Below are positions 1 through 13,079 of a DNA stretch of 64,000 nt, in pieces. The stretch covers positions 267,087 through 331,086 of the forward strand of contig CAJQUW010007434.1 of the NCBI GenBank assembly GCA_907163375.1, in the 5' to 3' direction. The translations under genes were made by a program, and so were the position numbers. The notes below the pieces were generated by a model. That model was given only the letters and a program-made list of their open reading frames with translations. It did not search any database and had not been told where the DNA came from. The DNA is from Prostheceraeus crozeri. Lineage: Eukaryota; Platyhelminthes; Polycladida; Euryleptidae. How positions within the stretch are numbered: the first letter of the stretch is position 1; every line of letters starts with the position of its first letter.

Positions 1-1000
1 TGAATTTTCTGACAACGTCCATTTCACTTTTAAGCGTTGCATAAAAGTTCAGACCAACTGAATATAAGAAATTTTACAGTTTACCAGGCAAAAAAATCGC
101 TGCTTGGAGACCGCAACTTTGACATAGAAACAATTATTGCACAATCTTACGTAACGAATTTATGCGCATAAATGATATGAGAAGTAGTGCCAAGGTATGC
201 AAGGAGATGGGGTGGCACCCTCGTGTCCCTTTGATTTAGACAGTGTGTCTAATGTAAATGACAATGTTTCTTCAGGGGAAGATGTATGAGGTTAACACCA
301 AGCTTCATGTGTGAACGCGTCAAAGTGTCATCTTATGGACAATGTTACCAAAACATCATTACCGACAACTGCAGTCAACTTTCCCGAAAATTTTGTGATG
401 TTGATCAAAATGTTGATCATCTATCTTATCGCTTTGAGCTGTGACTTTTCTAGAAATACGAAAAAGATATTCACATTGAATTTATCGTAGTAATGGCGCA
501 AAAGAGAGTAGATCTATATACATTGCAGCTTAAAAGACATGGATGCTTACTGTTCACTTGTGATCTAGATGCTTGTTGTGTATTTATGCGGCCTATCCTG
601 TTGTGTGGTTTAAGCACATTTTTTCAATGTCCCAGATTATCTTTGTAGGAAGTTGCTGAGTGTCGAGAAAAGGATAAACAAAATGAAAACTCATGACGCA
701 TCGAATAAATCGACAGACAGAATGTGGTAAACAGAAGAACTAGAATGGCTGTTAGTACATTGCTGCATGCTGGTAGTGGTGGTGTCGACCCACCCCTTCT
801 GTGCTATTCGGAGGGGTCCAGGGAGCCGTCAGGTGTTCGGCGGGCCAATCTCCCGCACCCAGCGAGAGATGAGCTCCGAAAACCTGACGGGGTCAACCCA
901 CAGGTAATATGGTGTGAGTGATGTCTGCATGTGAGTGCAGGAGAAGAGGCATTTTGTAGTGTGTGGTTGTGATTTGCATAGGGGGAAAGAGGTGAATAGT
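1..1000. other. No gene recognised
   Basis: AT-rich sequence with no convincing coding stretch, RNA gene or repeat that I can name. A GC-richer block near 780-900 has a short open frame but no recognisable protein; it may be the edge of the adjacent LINE remnant. Confidence 0.4.
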
Positions 1001-1099
1001 GGACAGAGGGTTTTTTATTTTGTGTAGGTACTCTTTTAAGTAGGGTGATTTGTCGGTGCAGAGTTGTGCCAATGTCCTACGTGTGCGTCTGTCGAGTGC

Positions 1100-2480
1100 T
1101 TGTTCTGATTTGTTAACTGTGGGGGGGGGATTGTGTTAATTATTTTATTGTTTTACCTGTGCGCTAGGTATGTACCGACGTGTTGGGTGCATGTTTGCTT
1201 GAGTAGTTGTTTTGATGTTTCGTTGGATTACTGTGTGGAAAGAGATGAGGCGTACTTCCTTGTGTTGAAAATTGTGGGCTTTTGTTGCCTGAGAGGTGGT
1301 GATTTTTGCGTGAGAGGTTGATATTGATGTTTTGCTTTGTTGAGATGCTGATTTGCGTGTAGTATGAGGTGCTCAGCAATGAGGAGGACGTGTTTCGTCG
1401 TGTAGGTGCTGTGTATTTGTGTCGCGTGTGCATCCTGTGGCGATCCTGAGCGTTTTGTTCTGTATTGCTTGTAGTTTGTCGAAGTTTTTTTTGTAAGATG
1501 ATTGATCACCAGACTGTGGATGTGCATTCCAAGAGGGGACGTGTGATGGCCTTGTAGGTGGCCACGATGGTCTCTTGCTGTTGTCCCCAATTGGTGGAGG
1601 TGAGGCACGTGAGAATGTTCAAGTTGTGTTTTGCTTTTACGCAAATTTTGTTGACGTGTGATGTATATGTGTGTTGAGTATCTAGGTTGACGACCAGGAT
1701 TCTTTCCTTGTTGAGAGTTGTGAGTGGAGTGTTATCAATAGTGAGTGATAGGTTCGTGCTGTGTTCGTGGGGATCCGGTGTAGAGAGTGAGAGTTGTGTT
1801 TTGTTGGGGTTGATGTGGAGATTGCCCTGTTGTGTCCATGAGAGTAGAGTGTCGAGGTATGGTTGGAGCTTGTCTTGTGCTGTCTTGATGTTTGAGTGAG
1901 TGGCAATGATGGTGATGTCGTCAGCGTAGACCCTTGTTTTGAGTGTGGTGTCTGTTGAAAGTGGGATGTTTCGCATGTAGAGATTGAGGAGGAAGGGGGA
2001 GAGAACTCCTCCTTGTGGGACGCCTGTTTTAATGCTTTTGTTGGTAGAGCGCGTTTGATTGTATGTGGTGCAGGCCTGCCTGCTTTTGATGCAATTTGTC
2101 ATGCAGCGTATGAGGAGAAAAGGAATGTTGGTCTGTTGACGTTAGTGGATGAGTGCATGTATGAGAACTGTGTCGAAAGCTTTTGTCATATCCACCGATG
2201 TGGTGATTGTGCGCAAGGATGGCTTTTTGCTATTGGAGCTAGTAGCGATGTTGTTGTTGATTTCATGCAGTGCGGTGGTTGTGGAGTGTTCTTTTTTGAA
2301 ACCGTTTTGGAAAGGAAGCGAAGGGACGAATTTTGTGATGATTGAGAGAATGATCTTTTCCATTGTTTTTTTGCAAGAGGTGAGAGATGAAAATTGTGTC
2401 TGTAAGAGGTGTGAAGATGAATGTCTTTGTTATGTTTTGGAATTGGTGTGATGTTGGCAGTTTTCTAGAAGCTGGTTATC
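1100..2480 (-). mobile_element. LINE (non-LTR) reverse transcriptase remnant
   Basis: On the minus strand, pieces in different frames together look like the reverse transcriptase of a jockey/CR1-type non-LTR retrotransposon. 2363-2142 carries the N-terminal part (QNGFKKEHST followed by a VDMTKAFDTV catalytic-D region). 2102-1506 carries GVPQGGVLSPFLLNLYM and the YADD active-site box. Sequence near 1500-1300 in another frame continues into the usual C-terminal region with QNK..LRI..G. The minus strand is strikingly A/C-rich, which biases the protein toward Thr, His and Asn. Frame changes between the parts show it is dead. Ends are not defined; similar composition continues to about 3.15 kb. 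Confidence 0.7.
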
Positions 2481-5400
2481 TGGTTGATGTTGAGTGTGTG
2501 TATATGTATATGTCAGCTAGGTATGAGATGGCAGTGGGGACGAGGTGTTTGAGGTGTTTGAGGTGCTTTATGTTGATTTCATATGGCCCAACAGAGTTGT
2601 TGTTTGCGGATGAAATGGCTTGTTCTGTTTGGTCAGGCACGTTTTTGTGTTGGTGTTGGTGGTGGTGAGGCGGAGTGCGCGACTGTCGATTTTTCTGTTT
2701 GCTTTTCGTGTTTTGTGAGGTGTGGGTCTGGTGAAGTGCTTGTTAAAGTCGTCGCGATGTCTCGGTTATGGTGAAGAGGTCTTCGGTTTTCCGCCCTAGT
2801 CGTTGAGTGTGCACATGGTCTACCAGAGTTTATTCTTGTTTTTGGTGTGGGACCAGCCAGAAGAAATTTTGCTGATCCAAATGTTTTGTTTGTGTTAATT
2901 GATGTATTTAGTGATTTCTGTGTTGAGTGTTCTGAGTTATGGATCTTTTGGGTCTACGCTGTGAGGATGAAGTTTGTTGCGTTGGTTGCATGGTAGGTAA
3001 GAAAGTGGTTGATTTTTGTGTTGGCATCTTGTGTGAATGTATGATTGTCCTTTAGGGAGGGGGGTAGTACGCGTTTGTGATGAGAAATTGTTTGTTTTGT
3101 GCGAGATGAATTTTGAGGTACTGCTGTTCTGGGTGTTTGCATGAAGACGGACCTCGGTCAGACCCCATCCTTGGCAATCCAGTACTGAGTCAACAAACAG
3201 CACTAAGTGCCACCAATAGCCACGGCATTACAGGCTACATCATAAAATATAAGTCTTTTCTGTGGTTCATGACGTCGGATTCATAACTCAGGCCTCCCAC
3301 GCTGTCTCAGAAAAAGAATTTATGTTTTCGAAAAAAATTTAGGTTTCTAAAAATGTCTATTTTTGGGTCATAGATGAAAAATGGCTGGGCAAAAATTTTC
3401 TAAAATAGTAACTGTTATTGATTGTTTGTCATATACATAACATAACTGCATAACAGTCTGCATTTCCACATAAACGAATTCAACTTCTATGTATTGGGTG
3501 TTAAGTGAACATCGAATCTACTATTGATGCATAAAGTATCAAGTGCAATGACACCCAACTGTTTCCATTTGATGACTATGACGAATTCAAACTCTTTATT
3601 ATTCATGCATGTAGACCGAGTGGCCATGCATACATAATTGCAGCCGCGCCCCCATGCTCTTTCGGAAAAAATAGGTTTTCAAAAAATGCTTATTTAAGTC
3701 ATTGATGAAATCGCAGAACATTTGGGTTTGTAGTTATCTCATGCTTGCGTACGAAGAAGCGAATAGGCATATTCTCGCCACTTTAATTCGATATCATGTT
3801 ACAGTGTTTCGATAGTAGATTGTGGTATAATTCGTTTGCTGCTTATTTCAACTATTTCCATTTCAATCATTTTCGATGGTGATTCTGACGTAAGTAGACA
3901 AAAAATTAAAGTTTCTGATTATAAGATAAGTGATAATATGAAGTGAACTAAATCACCACCTCATTTTGAAGACAATTTCATTCATGATGATTCTTTACAA
4001 AATTGCCTTCTGTTTGATACTTTTGCATTTCATTCACTTAGCCGCAACTCTTATGACGACACGATCCAATAATTGAAGTAATATCTTTTACTGCTGGTAA
4101 TACTTTTTACTGATACTTGAAGTAATATACTTCATCAATTTTGTGAACCACTGCATCGAAATAAATGAGATACTTTGCCGAAATTTATAAAGGGTAACTT
4201 TCCGTCAAATAGATATTCCTATAAATCACGATTAGCATTTAATCAATTATTGTCAAATTGCTAGTGCGTGCATTTGACTTTTTTCAACCATTTCGTATTA
4301 CTCGATGATAAGGATGGCGAACAATATCAATCACATTATCTATAATTCAAAACCACATGTGAACTTAGTTTTGAACACACTTAAGAACCTCTTAACTACT
4401 GGCGGGATGATGGATATGAAAGTAAAAATGCTAGCAAAAAGCTATTCGATATAAATGAGAAATATGAAAAAATGCAATTGGCTCCATGGAAGTCAGTAAT
4501 TTCCCAATACAGCACGGACTCTACACCAGATAAGTTGATGCACAGAAAAGTTAAAAAATCAAAACATCAGGCATTGTCCGAAAGAAGTGCTTGAATGCTA
4601 ACGACTGGAGAAATTATCACTGAATGCGTGACTACTAATCAGCTATGGGCAACAACCAAATGATTACATCTGTAAGGAACGAATTATGCCTCTTGACAAA
4701 TGATAAAAGAAGAAAGGGATTGTCGTGGAGCGTCGTAGATGCAAATAATTAGTAATCACGGAGAAATCATAACTCTATATCTCGTACTAGGCTACACAAT
4801 GAACATAAAAGCCTAAATATAAATGGCATAATCAAATGACGTTTAGGGTTCTGTTTTGTTTGACTACCTTCATACTTTGACTCAAGATCAACCGACTGAT
4901 GACAAAGATATAGATATATTAGTTTTATATTGTTATTTGCATTAAAACGGTCATTTATTTAAGAATCTACACTATGCATTTGATGACAAATTATTCCGTC
5001 GTTTCGTTAGTTGAACGATGTCTTCTGCAGCTTCCTCTTCCACTCAACTGTAGGAAGCCCAAAAAACACGATCAATGCATGCGACGTGAATCCCTTGTTC
5101 TGCTGAGGCCTTTCGACCAACACCGTCGGTCATCATCACAGTCACTAACCGAATAACTGAAGTGCATAGCCAAATTGCATACACAGAACAAAATATCACA
5201 CAACTTGCTACACATTAGAGACACAGAGAATCAATAAAACATCACAAACCCCATAGAAATACGATTTCATAGAAACAGACAATAGGAGATCAAGTGTACG
5301 AGAACCACCGCTACATAATGGAATTCACAAGGAAACTGGAAACCACATGAAGTTAATAAGACAAAGAAAAAACTGTACAACAATGAACATGCAATTTTGT

Positions 5401-5560
5401 TGATAAATAAATAAAAAAGAAATAATGACAATAATAATTTTAAAAAATCAATAAAAAGCCTAAAAAACAAAAAATGATGTAATAACAAAAGTAGAAATGA
5501 AGTGTACAGAGAAAATAAAACAAACATTCTATACACATCGAAAAAAATTACAGTAAAAGA
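2480..5560. other. Non-coding, degenerate repeats
   Basis: 2.48-3.2 kb has the same G/T-rich plus-strand composition as the LINE remnant but no domain I can identify. From 3.2 kb the sequence is AT-rich. A roughly 70-bp segment ending in GTCATAGATGAAA near 3299-3380 recurs in diverged form near 3655-3715. Nothing else is recognised. Confidence 0.4.
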
Positions 5561-5579
5561 GTAAAAAGTCAGAAACATT

Positions 5580-6650
5580 CCAAAAGTTGCTGGGACAATG
5601 CTTCACTCTATTGCTAGAAATCCGGCGCTTCGTCCACACATCCTCATTCACCACACGTATTCTCCAGGTCTTTTCCTTCTCCAAGATTGACATCTGATCG
5701 AACGCAATATCGTGTTGTTCCTCAATGGCGTGTCGAGCCACCTCAGGACGTATGACGTACATTTCCCTAACAGCACGAACATGCTTCCTTCTTCCTTTCT
5801 CCCAAAGTGCGAGACGTCTCCCCAACATAACTCCAGGAGCAGTCGGAGTTCTCACAGGGAATCTCATACACCGAACCAAGCGCAAAACCAGGAGAAGGCC
5901 GTTGCTTTACGAGCCGACTTCGTAGAGTAGAGGGAGGCTTCAGGTATACGAGAACGCCGAAGTCACTCAGCACAGCCAAGATTCTGTCTGACACGCCTTC
6001 CTTAAAAGGAATTGACTTGAAGATAACTTTCTTCTGATCGCACTCCACAAAGCTCTCATTGCTGGTAGCCGGTCCTACCTCAGTCCACACTAGACATTCC
6101 CTTCGAGAAAACCCATTCATGTGTAAAGTGTCTATCACATGTTCTTTTTCCACGGCTTGAACCTGAGAATTGGAACAAATTCTCGAAGCTCGAGGAGACA
6201 AGGACTCCGCAATATCGTTAAATACACTTGTTGGATGATATGAATCAAGGTGTAAATAGCAATCCGTATGAGTCTTTTTTCGGTAAACCGAAAAGTAAAA
6301 ATCATTGAGACCATGTGTAATGAGAACATCTAAAAAAGGATGTTCACCATTCACTTCCATCTCCACTTCAAGACCGATTGAAGGACGTAAGGAATTCAAG
6401 CAGTCCACGAATTCAGACAATGACGATTCACTGTTTTCCAAGAAAATAAGAATGTCATCTACGTAGCGGTAACAAAACCGAGGAACAGGTAAACTCGTCG
6501 ACAAAGCGGAACTTAGAGCCAATTTCTCGAAGGAACACATAAACAGATGAAGCTGATATGGGACCAAGGCTACGTCCCATTTCAGCGCCATCCACTTGTT
6601 TATAAATAACACTAGAACAGTTGAAATACCACAATGTCAATACAAGCCAA
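5580..6650 (-). mobile_element. Penelope-like element 1, RT plus GIY-YIG remnant
   Basis: Minus-strand frames encode the C-terminal half of a Penelope-like retroelement protein. A short piece near 6640-6580 has the AMG..LGP-type box (here GAEMGRSLGPIS). A frame change leads into RYVDDILIF, the reverse transcriptase active site, then HPFLDVLI, a linker, and the GIY-YIG endonuclease start (SVYEIPC...SYVGETSRTLGERKKE). The endonuclease continues after another frameshift near 5770-5885 (HVRAVREMYV...HAIEEQHDIAFD). The 5' half is missing, so this is a truncated dead copy. It abuts the 3' end of a LINE in the opposite orientation. Confidence 0.8.
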
Positions 6651-7150
6651 GGCAAACAGGAACATGTTCCTGGTTAAATCACTGTGGTCTTCCGGGGCTC
6701 CTACGCATATCATTTGGAAAGCATACATTTCCTATGTTTTCTCAGTCCTCGTCTTCTGCTGGCCGACCCTCTGTGCCCTCCCTGCTTCCGCCATGGCCAA
6801 GATACTGAACATAGAGAAGATAGCTTGTAAATGGGCCAACATTTCTTTCTCCCCGGTATCAGTGCATCAACGTCTTGATAATATCTGTGTGAAATTTTTG
6901 AAGAAAGTCGCTCATAATTATGTCTCTCATCCTCTCGTGCCCTTTTTCATGTTCCGTAAACCCCTTGATTCTCGAAGACATACCCGTCGACTCTTACCAC
7001 CTCGTAAAATTCGCCAATCTTATTATAACAATACCATTGTTCGCTTCTCCTCGCTGATCTGATTATTGTATTCTCTCTGTATGGTTTGAAAATTTCTATT
7101 GTAACCTAGTACCGCTCTGTATTATGAAATAAAGTTGATTATTATCATTA
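6620..7150 (+). mobile_element. LINE 3' end
   Basis: The plus strand encodes the C-terminal region of a non-LTR retrotransposon ORF2 (IWKAYISYVFS...FCWPTLC, then a Trp-rich stretch, HPLVPFF and a RRHTRRLLPP tail). It ends with AATAAAGTTGATTATTATCATT. The same kind of tail closes the LINE fragment at 16.8-17.5 kb, so both probably come from one family. It is 5'-truncated. Confidence 0.65.
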
Positions 7151-7340
7151 TTTGTGGAGTGCGATCAGAAGAAAGTTATCTTCGTCAATTCCGTTTGTGA
7201 AAGGCGTGTCAGAGAGAAACTTAGCTGTGCGGAGTGACTTCGACGTTCGCGTATCCCTGAAGCCTCCCTCAACTCTAAGTTTGGAGCACTCTCACATATG
7301 CGTCAAATACACTCGCAGCGAACAGATATGTGCAACTTGA
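7150..7340 (+). mobile_element. Penelope-like element 1 duplicate fragment, inverted
   Basis: About 170 bp matches, in opposite orientation, the segment of Penelope-like element 1 between the reverse transcriptase and the endonuclease (GTGGAGTGCGATCAGAAGAA and the downstream AVRSDFDVRVSLKPPSTL frame against AVLSDFGVLVYLKPPSTL in the minus copy at about 5935-6060). It starts directly after the LINE tail. Confidence 0.6.
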
Positions 7341-7344
7341 TTCA

Positions 7345-9290
7345 CCAACGTGAAATCTTCATAGGAATAGAAAAAAAGAAATGACACAGCAATTCTTATA
7401 TCCACCATTACTTTCCATGAAACAATCAATCATAACAGAGGATGGCGAAACAATGGATAACATCTAAATTTCCATTCCACTTATGCAGCTGAACAATTAT
7501 GACATGCAATCGGACCCGAAATGACCAAAATTACATAATTCGACATGATTTGAAAGCATAAACATGCATAAAACAAGCTGTACTGTACATCGCAATCCAA
7601 TTTTCTTGAAACTTTCTATTTGCAGATTATCAATGACAATCATTTTCGTCCAGAACTGCATCAAATGTAAAATTTTTAGATTTTTAGGTCTACAGCAAAA
7701 ATTTAGATCATATTTTAGGCTCTTCCTTAGAAATACGAAAATGTAGGCTTTTTTAGGTTTTTGGTCAGCGTGGGAAGCCTGATAAATGAAAATTCTAACG
7801 AATGCGAAGCATTGATGAATTATTTCGTAAATATTATTGCATAAGAAAAAAATGGCAATCACAATTTGAGGAAAACAATTAATGCATGCACTGTCAGTGT
7901 ATAGTGTTGAGCATTGAAAAATCAATTGAATAATTCTATAAAAAGAGTAAACAAAGTCAAAAACAGTGGAACTGAAGTCATATCTCTGAGAACAAAATAA
8001 AAGATGATGAAGGCGAGCTTATGATGGTGTAAATCACGAGTACGAGGGTTCCGGCAAAATCCGATCAATTCCAAAAAGGACCTAAACTCGGGTCGAAGTT
8101 AATTTTTCTGCGCAACTTCATTGAGAAAATTCATCAACATGCTGTCCGATGACAAATTAACTCATTCAAACATAACCATTTAACTAAGAATTTTGTTGGC
8201 TAAGTTAGGTCTGATCTTGTAAATCATGGTTGGGCAGACTTCCTAATGCTGAGGTCTAGGTTTCAGTTCAATGTAACTATTCATGTAGAATAAAATGACA
8301 AGGACTGGAGCATTCGAGCTAGGTCTGCAATTTCGGCCTTTGGCCCTGTCAGAGCACGAGTTCAGCAACATCTGCAGGGATAAAAATTTGAATGCTCACA
8401 AGAGTAGAATTATTTAAAATTGTGCAATTATAACAATTTTAGGAATGATGCAGAAAGGCTTATTAATGCGCTCACTGTTAAGCTGGTAAATACTTGTCCC
8501 TCCCAGCTTGCCAAAGCAAACTAAAAATTGAATCATGAAAATGTGTCGTTCTGTATGTGCAGCATCTATGATTGCCATTTCTGAGCACATTTTTTAGGTT
8601 GACCCACGGGCTCAGTTCTCTCTCTCTCTCTCTTGAAAATGTTTGTTGGAAAAGAATATTTTATTCATGATGAAGCCTTTTGGCACCATGAAGTGATAGA
8701 CTATGCATATAGTAGGCAGCCTAGACATCGAACATCAACAATTTGCAAATACATTTTTTATTCAAATGTATAATGCATCGAACAAAAACTTATATAATAT
8801 ATTAACAAAATATGCTGATATCCGATCATACTGTGAAACAGAATGTTCACTGTTTCACATACAGTGATACAGTGAAAATTTTTATGTGAAAAGATTCAGT
8901 TTTTTGCGGAGATTACGTTCCCGTGGTCCAACAAATTGAGCGGTGAGCGGTCTAACGGATCGGGCTTTCTGACAAGCTAGTTTTTCTTCTAACCATAGAG
9001 TAAGTATATTAGGTAGAATGGCAACTCTGCATTTATTAAATCCTCAATGCGTGTACACCAAAGATATTTAGTTGATTATAAGGGCTAGATGAGAAATAGA
9101 TGCCTAAATTTGAATCCATTTTGGTGCGGTCCTTATCGTGGCAAAAAATGCATTGCGGCCACAGACCTTTTCGGTTTAATACGAACATGAATACGAATTA
9201 TATGAGTACAATAGAAAAAATAACATGTATTTCCGATGCTATTGAGAATAGTGAGTCAAATGCAGATCATTTTTTAGAATAAGTATAGTG
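7345..9290. other. No gene recognised; simple (TC)n tract
   Basis: AT-rich DNA without convincing coding content. A TTTAGG-rich low-complexity patch lies near 7660-7770 and a (TC)n microsatellite at about 8617-8633. The 9.1-9.29 kb end may belong to the Penelope-like element that follows. Confidence 0.4.
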
Positions 9291-9514
9291 TCTCTACTAA
9301 AGCAAACACTTTGGTCTCTACTATCAATTTATCTTCTACGAACTTGAATGATGATTGTCGTAGTGTTTCAGACAAAGGTTGTAAGTTCACCCCTTATCAA
9401 ATATTGATGAAATAAAGATCGATACTTTAGAGTTCTGTAGTAAATTACGTCTTAGGGATCATTTTAGGAATGGCACTTCGGATAATTCTCTTAATTTAAA
9501 ATACAACAAAAGTA

Positions 9515-10697
9515 CCCGATAAGATCCATGTATCCGGAAATAAAGTATAAATCAAAAGTAATTGATTTCAGCGGATACAAATTGGAAACGATACATTGAC
9601 GATTGTTTCATCATATGGCTACCCCGTATTTGTGTTCATGACATCCTTCCTTTTGTTAATGGTTTTTCTGAACATATCAGATTCACTATGGAGTTGCCTA
9701 ATAATGGGTTATTACCCTTTTTGGATACTGAAGTGTTTCGAGAAGATAACCGTTTCCAACGAGGCTATATATGAAAGATATACAGAGTGGTACAATATAC
9801 CCGTGAGATTCTGCTTCTCCTACGTCCGTCAAAAGAGCCATCATTCTCGGAGAATTACGGAGAGATGATGCTCGATCTACAACAGAAGAAGCAAGGATAT
9901 ATTCGGAACAACTTGTTTTGAATCGGCTTAGGAACAATGGTTACCCATATCGGTATTTTCGAAAAATACAACACCATAATCAAAAAAATAAAAATCACAA
10001 AGGGGAACAGAAAAACAAAGATGGGAGAATTTTCGTTCGTTGTCTTTTTGTTGACGAAGCTACCAAAAGAAGAATGATTAACACGGCATAGCGATCTTCA
10101 TTATCTGACTATATATTTTTGCATTTTGAATCTGGGAAATCTTTGCGTAAAATATTTCACCCACCCAAACAGCGCATACTTTGCAAAGATGATTGTGATA
10201 CGTGCGTTATCAGTGCAAAACCAAAATTATGCTATACCAAGAACTTAATTTACAAAATTACGTGCAAATTATGCAATGCAATATATATAGGCGAGTCTTC
10301 CCGCTGTGTCCGTTCGAGAGTGAAAGAACATTTGACTCAAGATAGCAGTGCGGTCTTCCAACACATTAAGACCAATCACGCAGGTTGCCCCTCACCCTGC
10401 ATATCATGGTCCGTTCTACATCAGAATTTGAATAACACTCAGAAAAGGCGCTCGCTGGAGGCTATGCACATTCGTCGTCACAGCGGGGCATTAATGAATG
10501 GATGTCACGGCTTGCACATTGACTTCGAGGTTTGAGAACACTTCTCTCCTACTTGTCGTGAACTCATATCTTGCTCTGTATATAAATGCTTCATCTCTGC
10601 TTTTATTTTGTAACCTTGAGAAAGCCGTAAGGCGAAATATTGGTTAATTTATTCATTAATACAATTTGTATCCGCTGAAATCAATAACTTTTGATTT
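9515..10697 (+). mobile_element. Penelope-like element 3, nested insertion
   Basis: This 1,183-bp insert splits the outer Penelope-like element. It is flanked by the 14-bp direct repeat ATACAACAAAAGTA at 9501-9514 and 10,698-10,711, as expected for a target duplication. Its protein pieces are a reverse transcriptase end (WKRYIDDCFIIW, LLPFLDTEVF) and a GIY-YIG endonuclease (LIYKITCKLCNAIYIGESS, RSRVKEHL) at 10.24-10.34 kb, broken by frameshifts. The insert is 5'-truncated. The interrupted reading frame of the outer element lines up again across the insertion. Confidence 0.8.
9545..9583. repeat. 39-bp inverted repeat, left arm (nested Penelope)
   Basis: The 39 bp here are the reverse complement of 10,663-10,701 with one mismatch. 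The two copies lie near the two ends of the nested Penelope-like insert. Penelope-like elements are known for partly inverted or tandem pseudo-LTR arrangements, so this is probably a short inverted copy of the 3' end placed at the 5' end. Confidence 0.85.
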
Positions 10698-10701
10698 ATA
10701 C
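10663..10701. repeat. 39-bp inverted repeat, right arm (nested Penelope)
   Basis: Partner of 9545-9583. It lies at the 3' end of the nested element and runs 4 bp into the target duplication. Confidence 0.85.
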
Positions 10702-12867
10702 AACAAAAGTAATTTTGATCCCCCAAAAGGTCAAAATGCAGAACTAGATTCCTTGATAAATATAATTCAAAATGATGTAGCAATGTATCTAAGCCAACTA
10801 GGATAAAACCAAAGATAAGATAAAAACATTTCTTCTAATGACAATCGTTCAATCAGTTTCCTGAAAAAGAATCAGGATCTACACATCACTAAGGCAGATA
10901 AAGGTGGGGCATTTGTGATTTTAGATTGTAATTTTTACAAACGAAGAATTTATCAAGAACATTTGACGGACCTTCTAACGTATTCATCGGTTACGCAAAA
11001 TAATCCATTTAACTGTAAATAAGATAAAACAATTACTAGAATCTAATGAAATGAGTTTAACGAAAAAAGAACGTCCATATTTGATAAAATTGAATCCTGA
11101 AATTCCTTATTTATATAAGGTCTTCCTAAAATACATAAACACAATGTCATTTCAAGAATGTGAATATTGATAAGTTTGGTTATATACATTGCGATGTACC
11201 GGAACAATTAAAATTTAGACCAGAACTTGTTAACTTGTTAAAATTTTTAACCGGTACAATTAAAATTAAAATAATACTGATGCTCCTGCTTCAAGATTGA
11301 GTGAAATTAGACGAATTATTGAAACCTTTAGTGCACAAATTGCCGAGCCATTGCACAGACACCTTTCACTTTCTAAATAAACTTCCCAAAGAAGTTGATC
11401 AGAATAATTTTGCAACGTTTGACGTTGTAGCTCTATATGCTAGCATCCCTCATAATTTGGGCATAAGCGTCTAATTATTGACTACAAACATCTAGGGATA
11501 CTTTAATACCAGATAGGTTCTCAAATAGTTTCATTATTAAAGGGATCGAAATCGTATTAAAAAACAATTATTTCAAGTTCAATAATGAATACTATCTCCA
11601 ACTTTCTGGAACTGCCATGGGGACAAAAGTGGACCCTACTTTCCCTTCCCTCACAATGGGCTACTTGGACGTTAATCTTTATAATTCTTTAAAAAGCCAG
11701 TGGAATGAATCGACGGCAAACTTATTTAAAACACGATGGATTCGCTATCTAGACGATTGCTTTTTATTATGGAATAACGAAGAGGATTTAGAGCTGCTGA
11801 AAGAATTATTGAACAATTTAAATCCACATATTAAGTTCACAGCTGAAGTCAATCCACGATCTACTAATTTTTTTAGATGTTCATATTTATAAGAAAAGTA
11901 ATGCAATTGAAACAGACATTTTTTAAAAGCCCACAGATAGTTTTAACTACGTTCCTTTTCACTCTGGGCATATCCAAATCATGTTCTGAAGAATATTCCA
12001 TATAAGAATATTCGCTAAAAGAATAACTAGAATTGCATCAGAAAAAAGTAATAGAACTAAAAGATTGAATGAACTGAAAAATCTTGCTTAAAGCTAATTA
12101 TCCAATGAATTTAATCGATAGCGCTATCTCAATTGCACAGTCTCAACGTCGTGATGGACCAATGCCAACAACTAATAAGCCAACATTACCTTTCGTATCG
12201 ACTTTGAATCCCAATAACCCAAATGCTTGTAAAAATATCATTTACCCGACCACTGGCAGTCTTGCTCTAATTGAGCCATTTAACAACTTTAAGGTTATCC
12301 CTTACCGCCAAAGCCATTCTCTATTGAATATTCTTCGCAGGAATGACAATACGATTATTACCGGAGTCACTAAATGCAGTGATGTCAGATGCAAATGTTG
12401 TGACATCTCATCACTGGCACAACGATAAAAATTGGTGATTTTGTCTTCCAAATAAAAAAGAATTTCAATTGTAATTCTAGCAATATTCTGTACTTCTTGA
12501 AATGCAATGGTTGCAACGATTTCTATGTGGGTCAAACTGGTGATATCTTGCGGAATAGATTGACCGTCCATCGCCAACAAATTAATAATCCCAGGCTTGC
12601 TTTGCTCCACGTAAGTAAACATATAGCCGCCTGTTGTAGTAACATGGAAATCAAATTTGTAGCTGTGCCTTTTTATCAATTTTCTAACGATGCAGCTAGA
12701 TCTCAGAGGGAATGTAAAAAAAGCTATTTTATTTCAAAGTTTAAACCCTCTCTAAATAGAGATGATGCGTAATTGCTTTTCAGTTTATAATTATTTCTAA
12801 GTGGTGTCTGACGAAGTACAATAAAGTACGGAAACCGCTAACACCAAATACGTCTTTTGGTTCTCTC

Positions 12868-12871
<4 letters not shown>

Positions 12872-12902
<31 letters not shown>
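12872..12902. repeat. (TA)n microsatellite
   Basis: About 15 uninterrupted TA dinucleotides directly after the tail of the outer Penelope-like element. Confidence 0.95.
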
Positions 12903-12906
<4 letters not shown>

Positions 12907-13079
12907 GAAAAAGAAGACGAGGTCAATAAAAGCATATATTGGAAAGCTTTCGACAAAAGTCTTTTTCAATCCAAAAGTAACAACAATCTTAAACCAAGCA
13001 AAAAGGACAGAAGGAAACTAATCTAAGTCATCATATCTAAAATTTAAACGCTGATACAAAAAGCAGACACTATGTAAAA

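Larger units (their letters stand above)
9290..12840 (+). mobile_element. Penelope-like element 2 (outer), interrupted
   Basis: A near full-length but decayed Penelope-like element. N-terminal motifs appear near 9320-9500 (INLSS..NLNDDC, then KLRLRDHF) and continue after 10,711 (FDPPKGQNAELDSLI). At about 10,890-10,980 is the ITKADKGGAFVILD box. The reverse transcriptase core follows near 11.4-11.9 kb (TFDVVALY.SIPH, GTKVDP, RYLDDCFLLW). The GIY-YIG domain is at 12.5-12.77 kb (DFYVGQTGDILRNRL). Several frameshifts and stops are present. It is split by a second Penelope-like copy at 9,515-10,697. The tail ends in a (TA)n tract after about 12,870. Confidence 0.8.

Noticed and set aside
724-921. 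65-codon plus-strand open frame near the left edge
   Set aside because: No recognisable protein; short frame in GC-richer DNA next to a LINE remnant.
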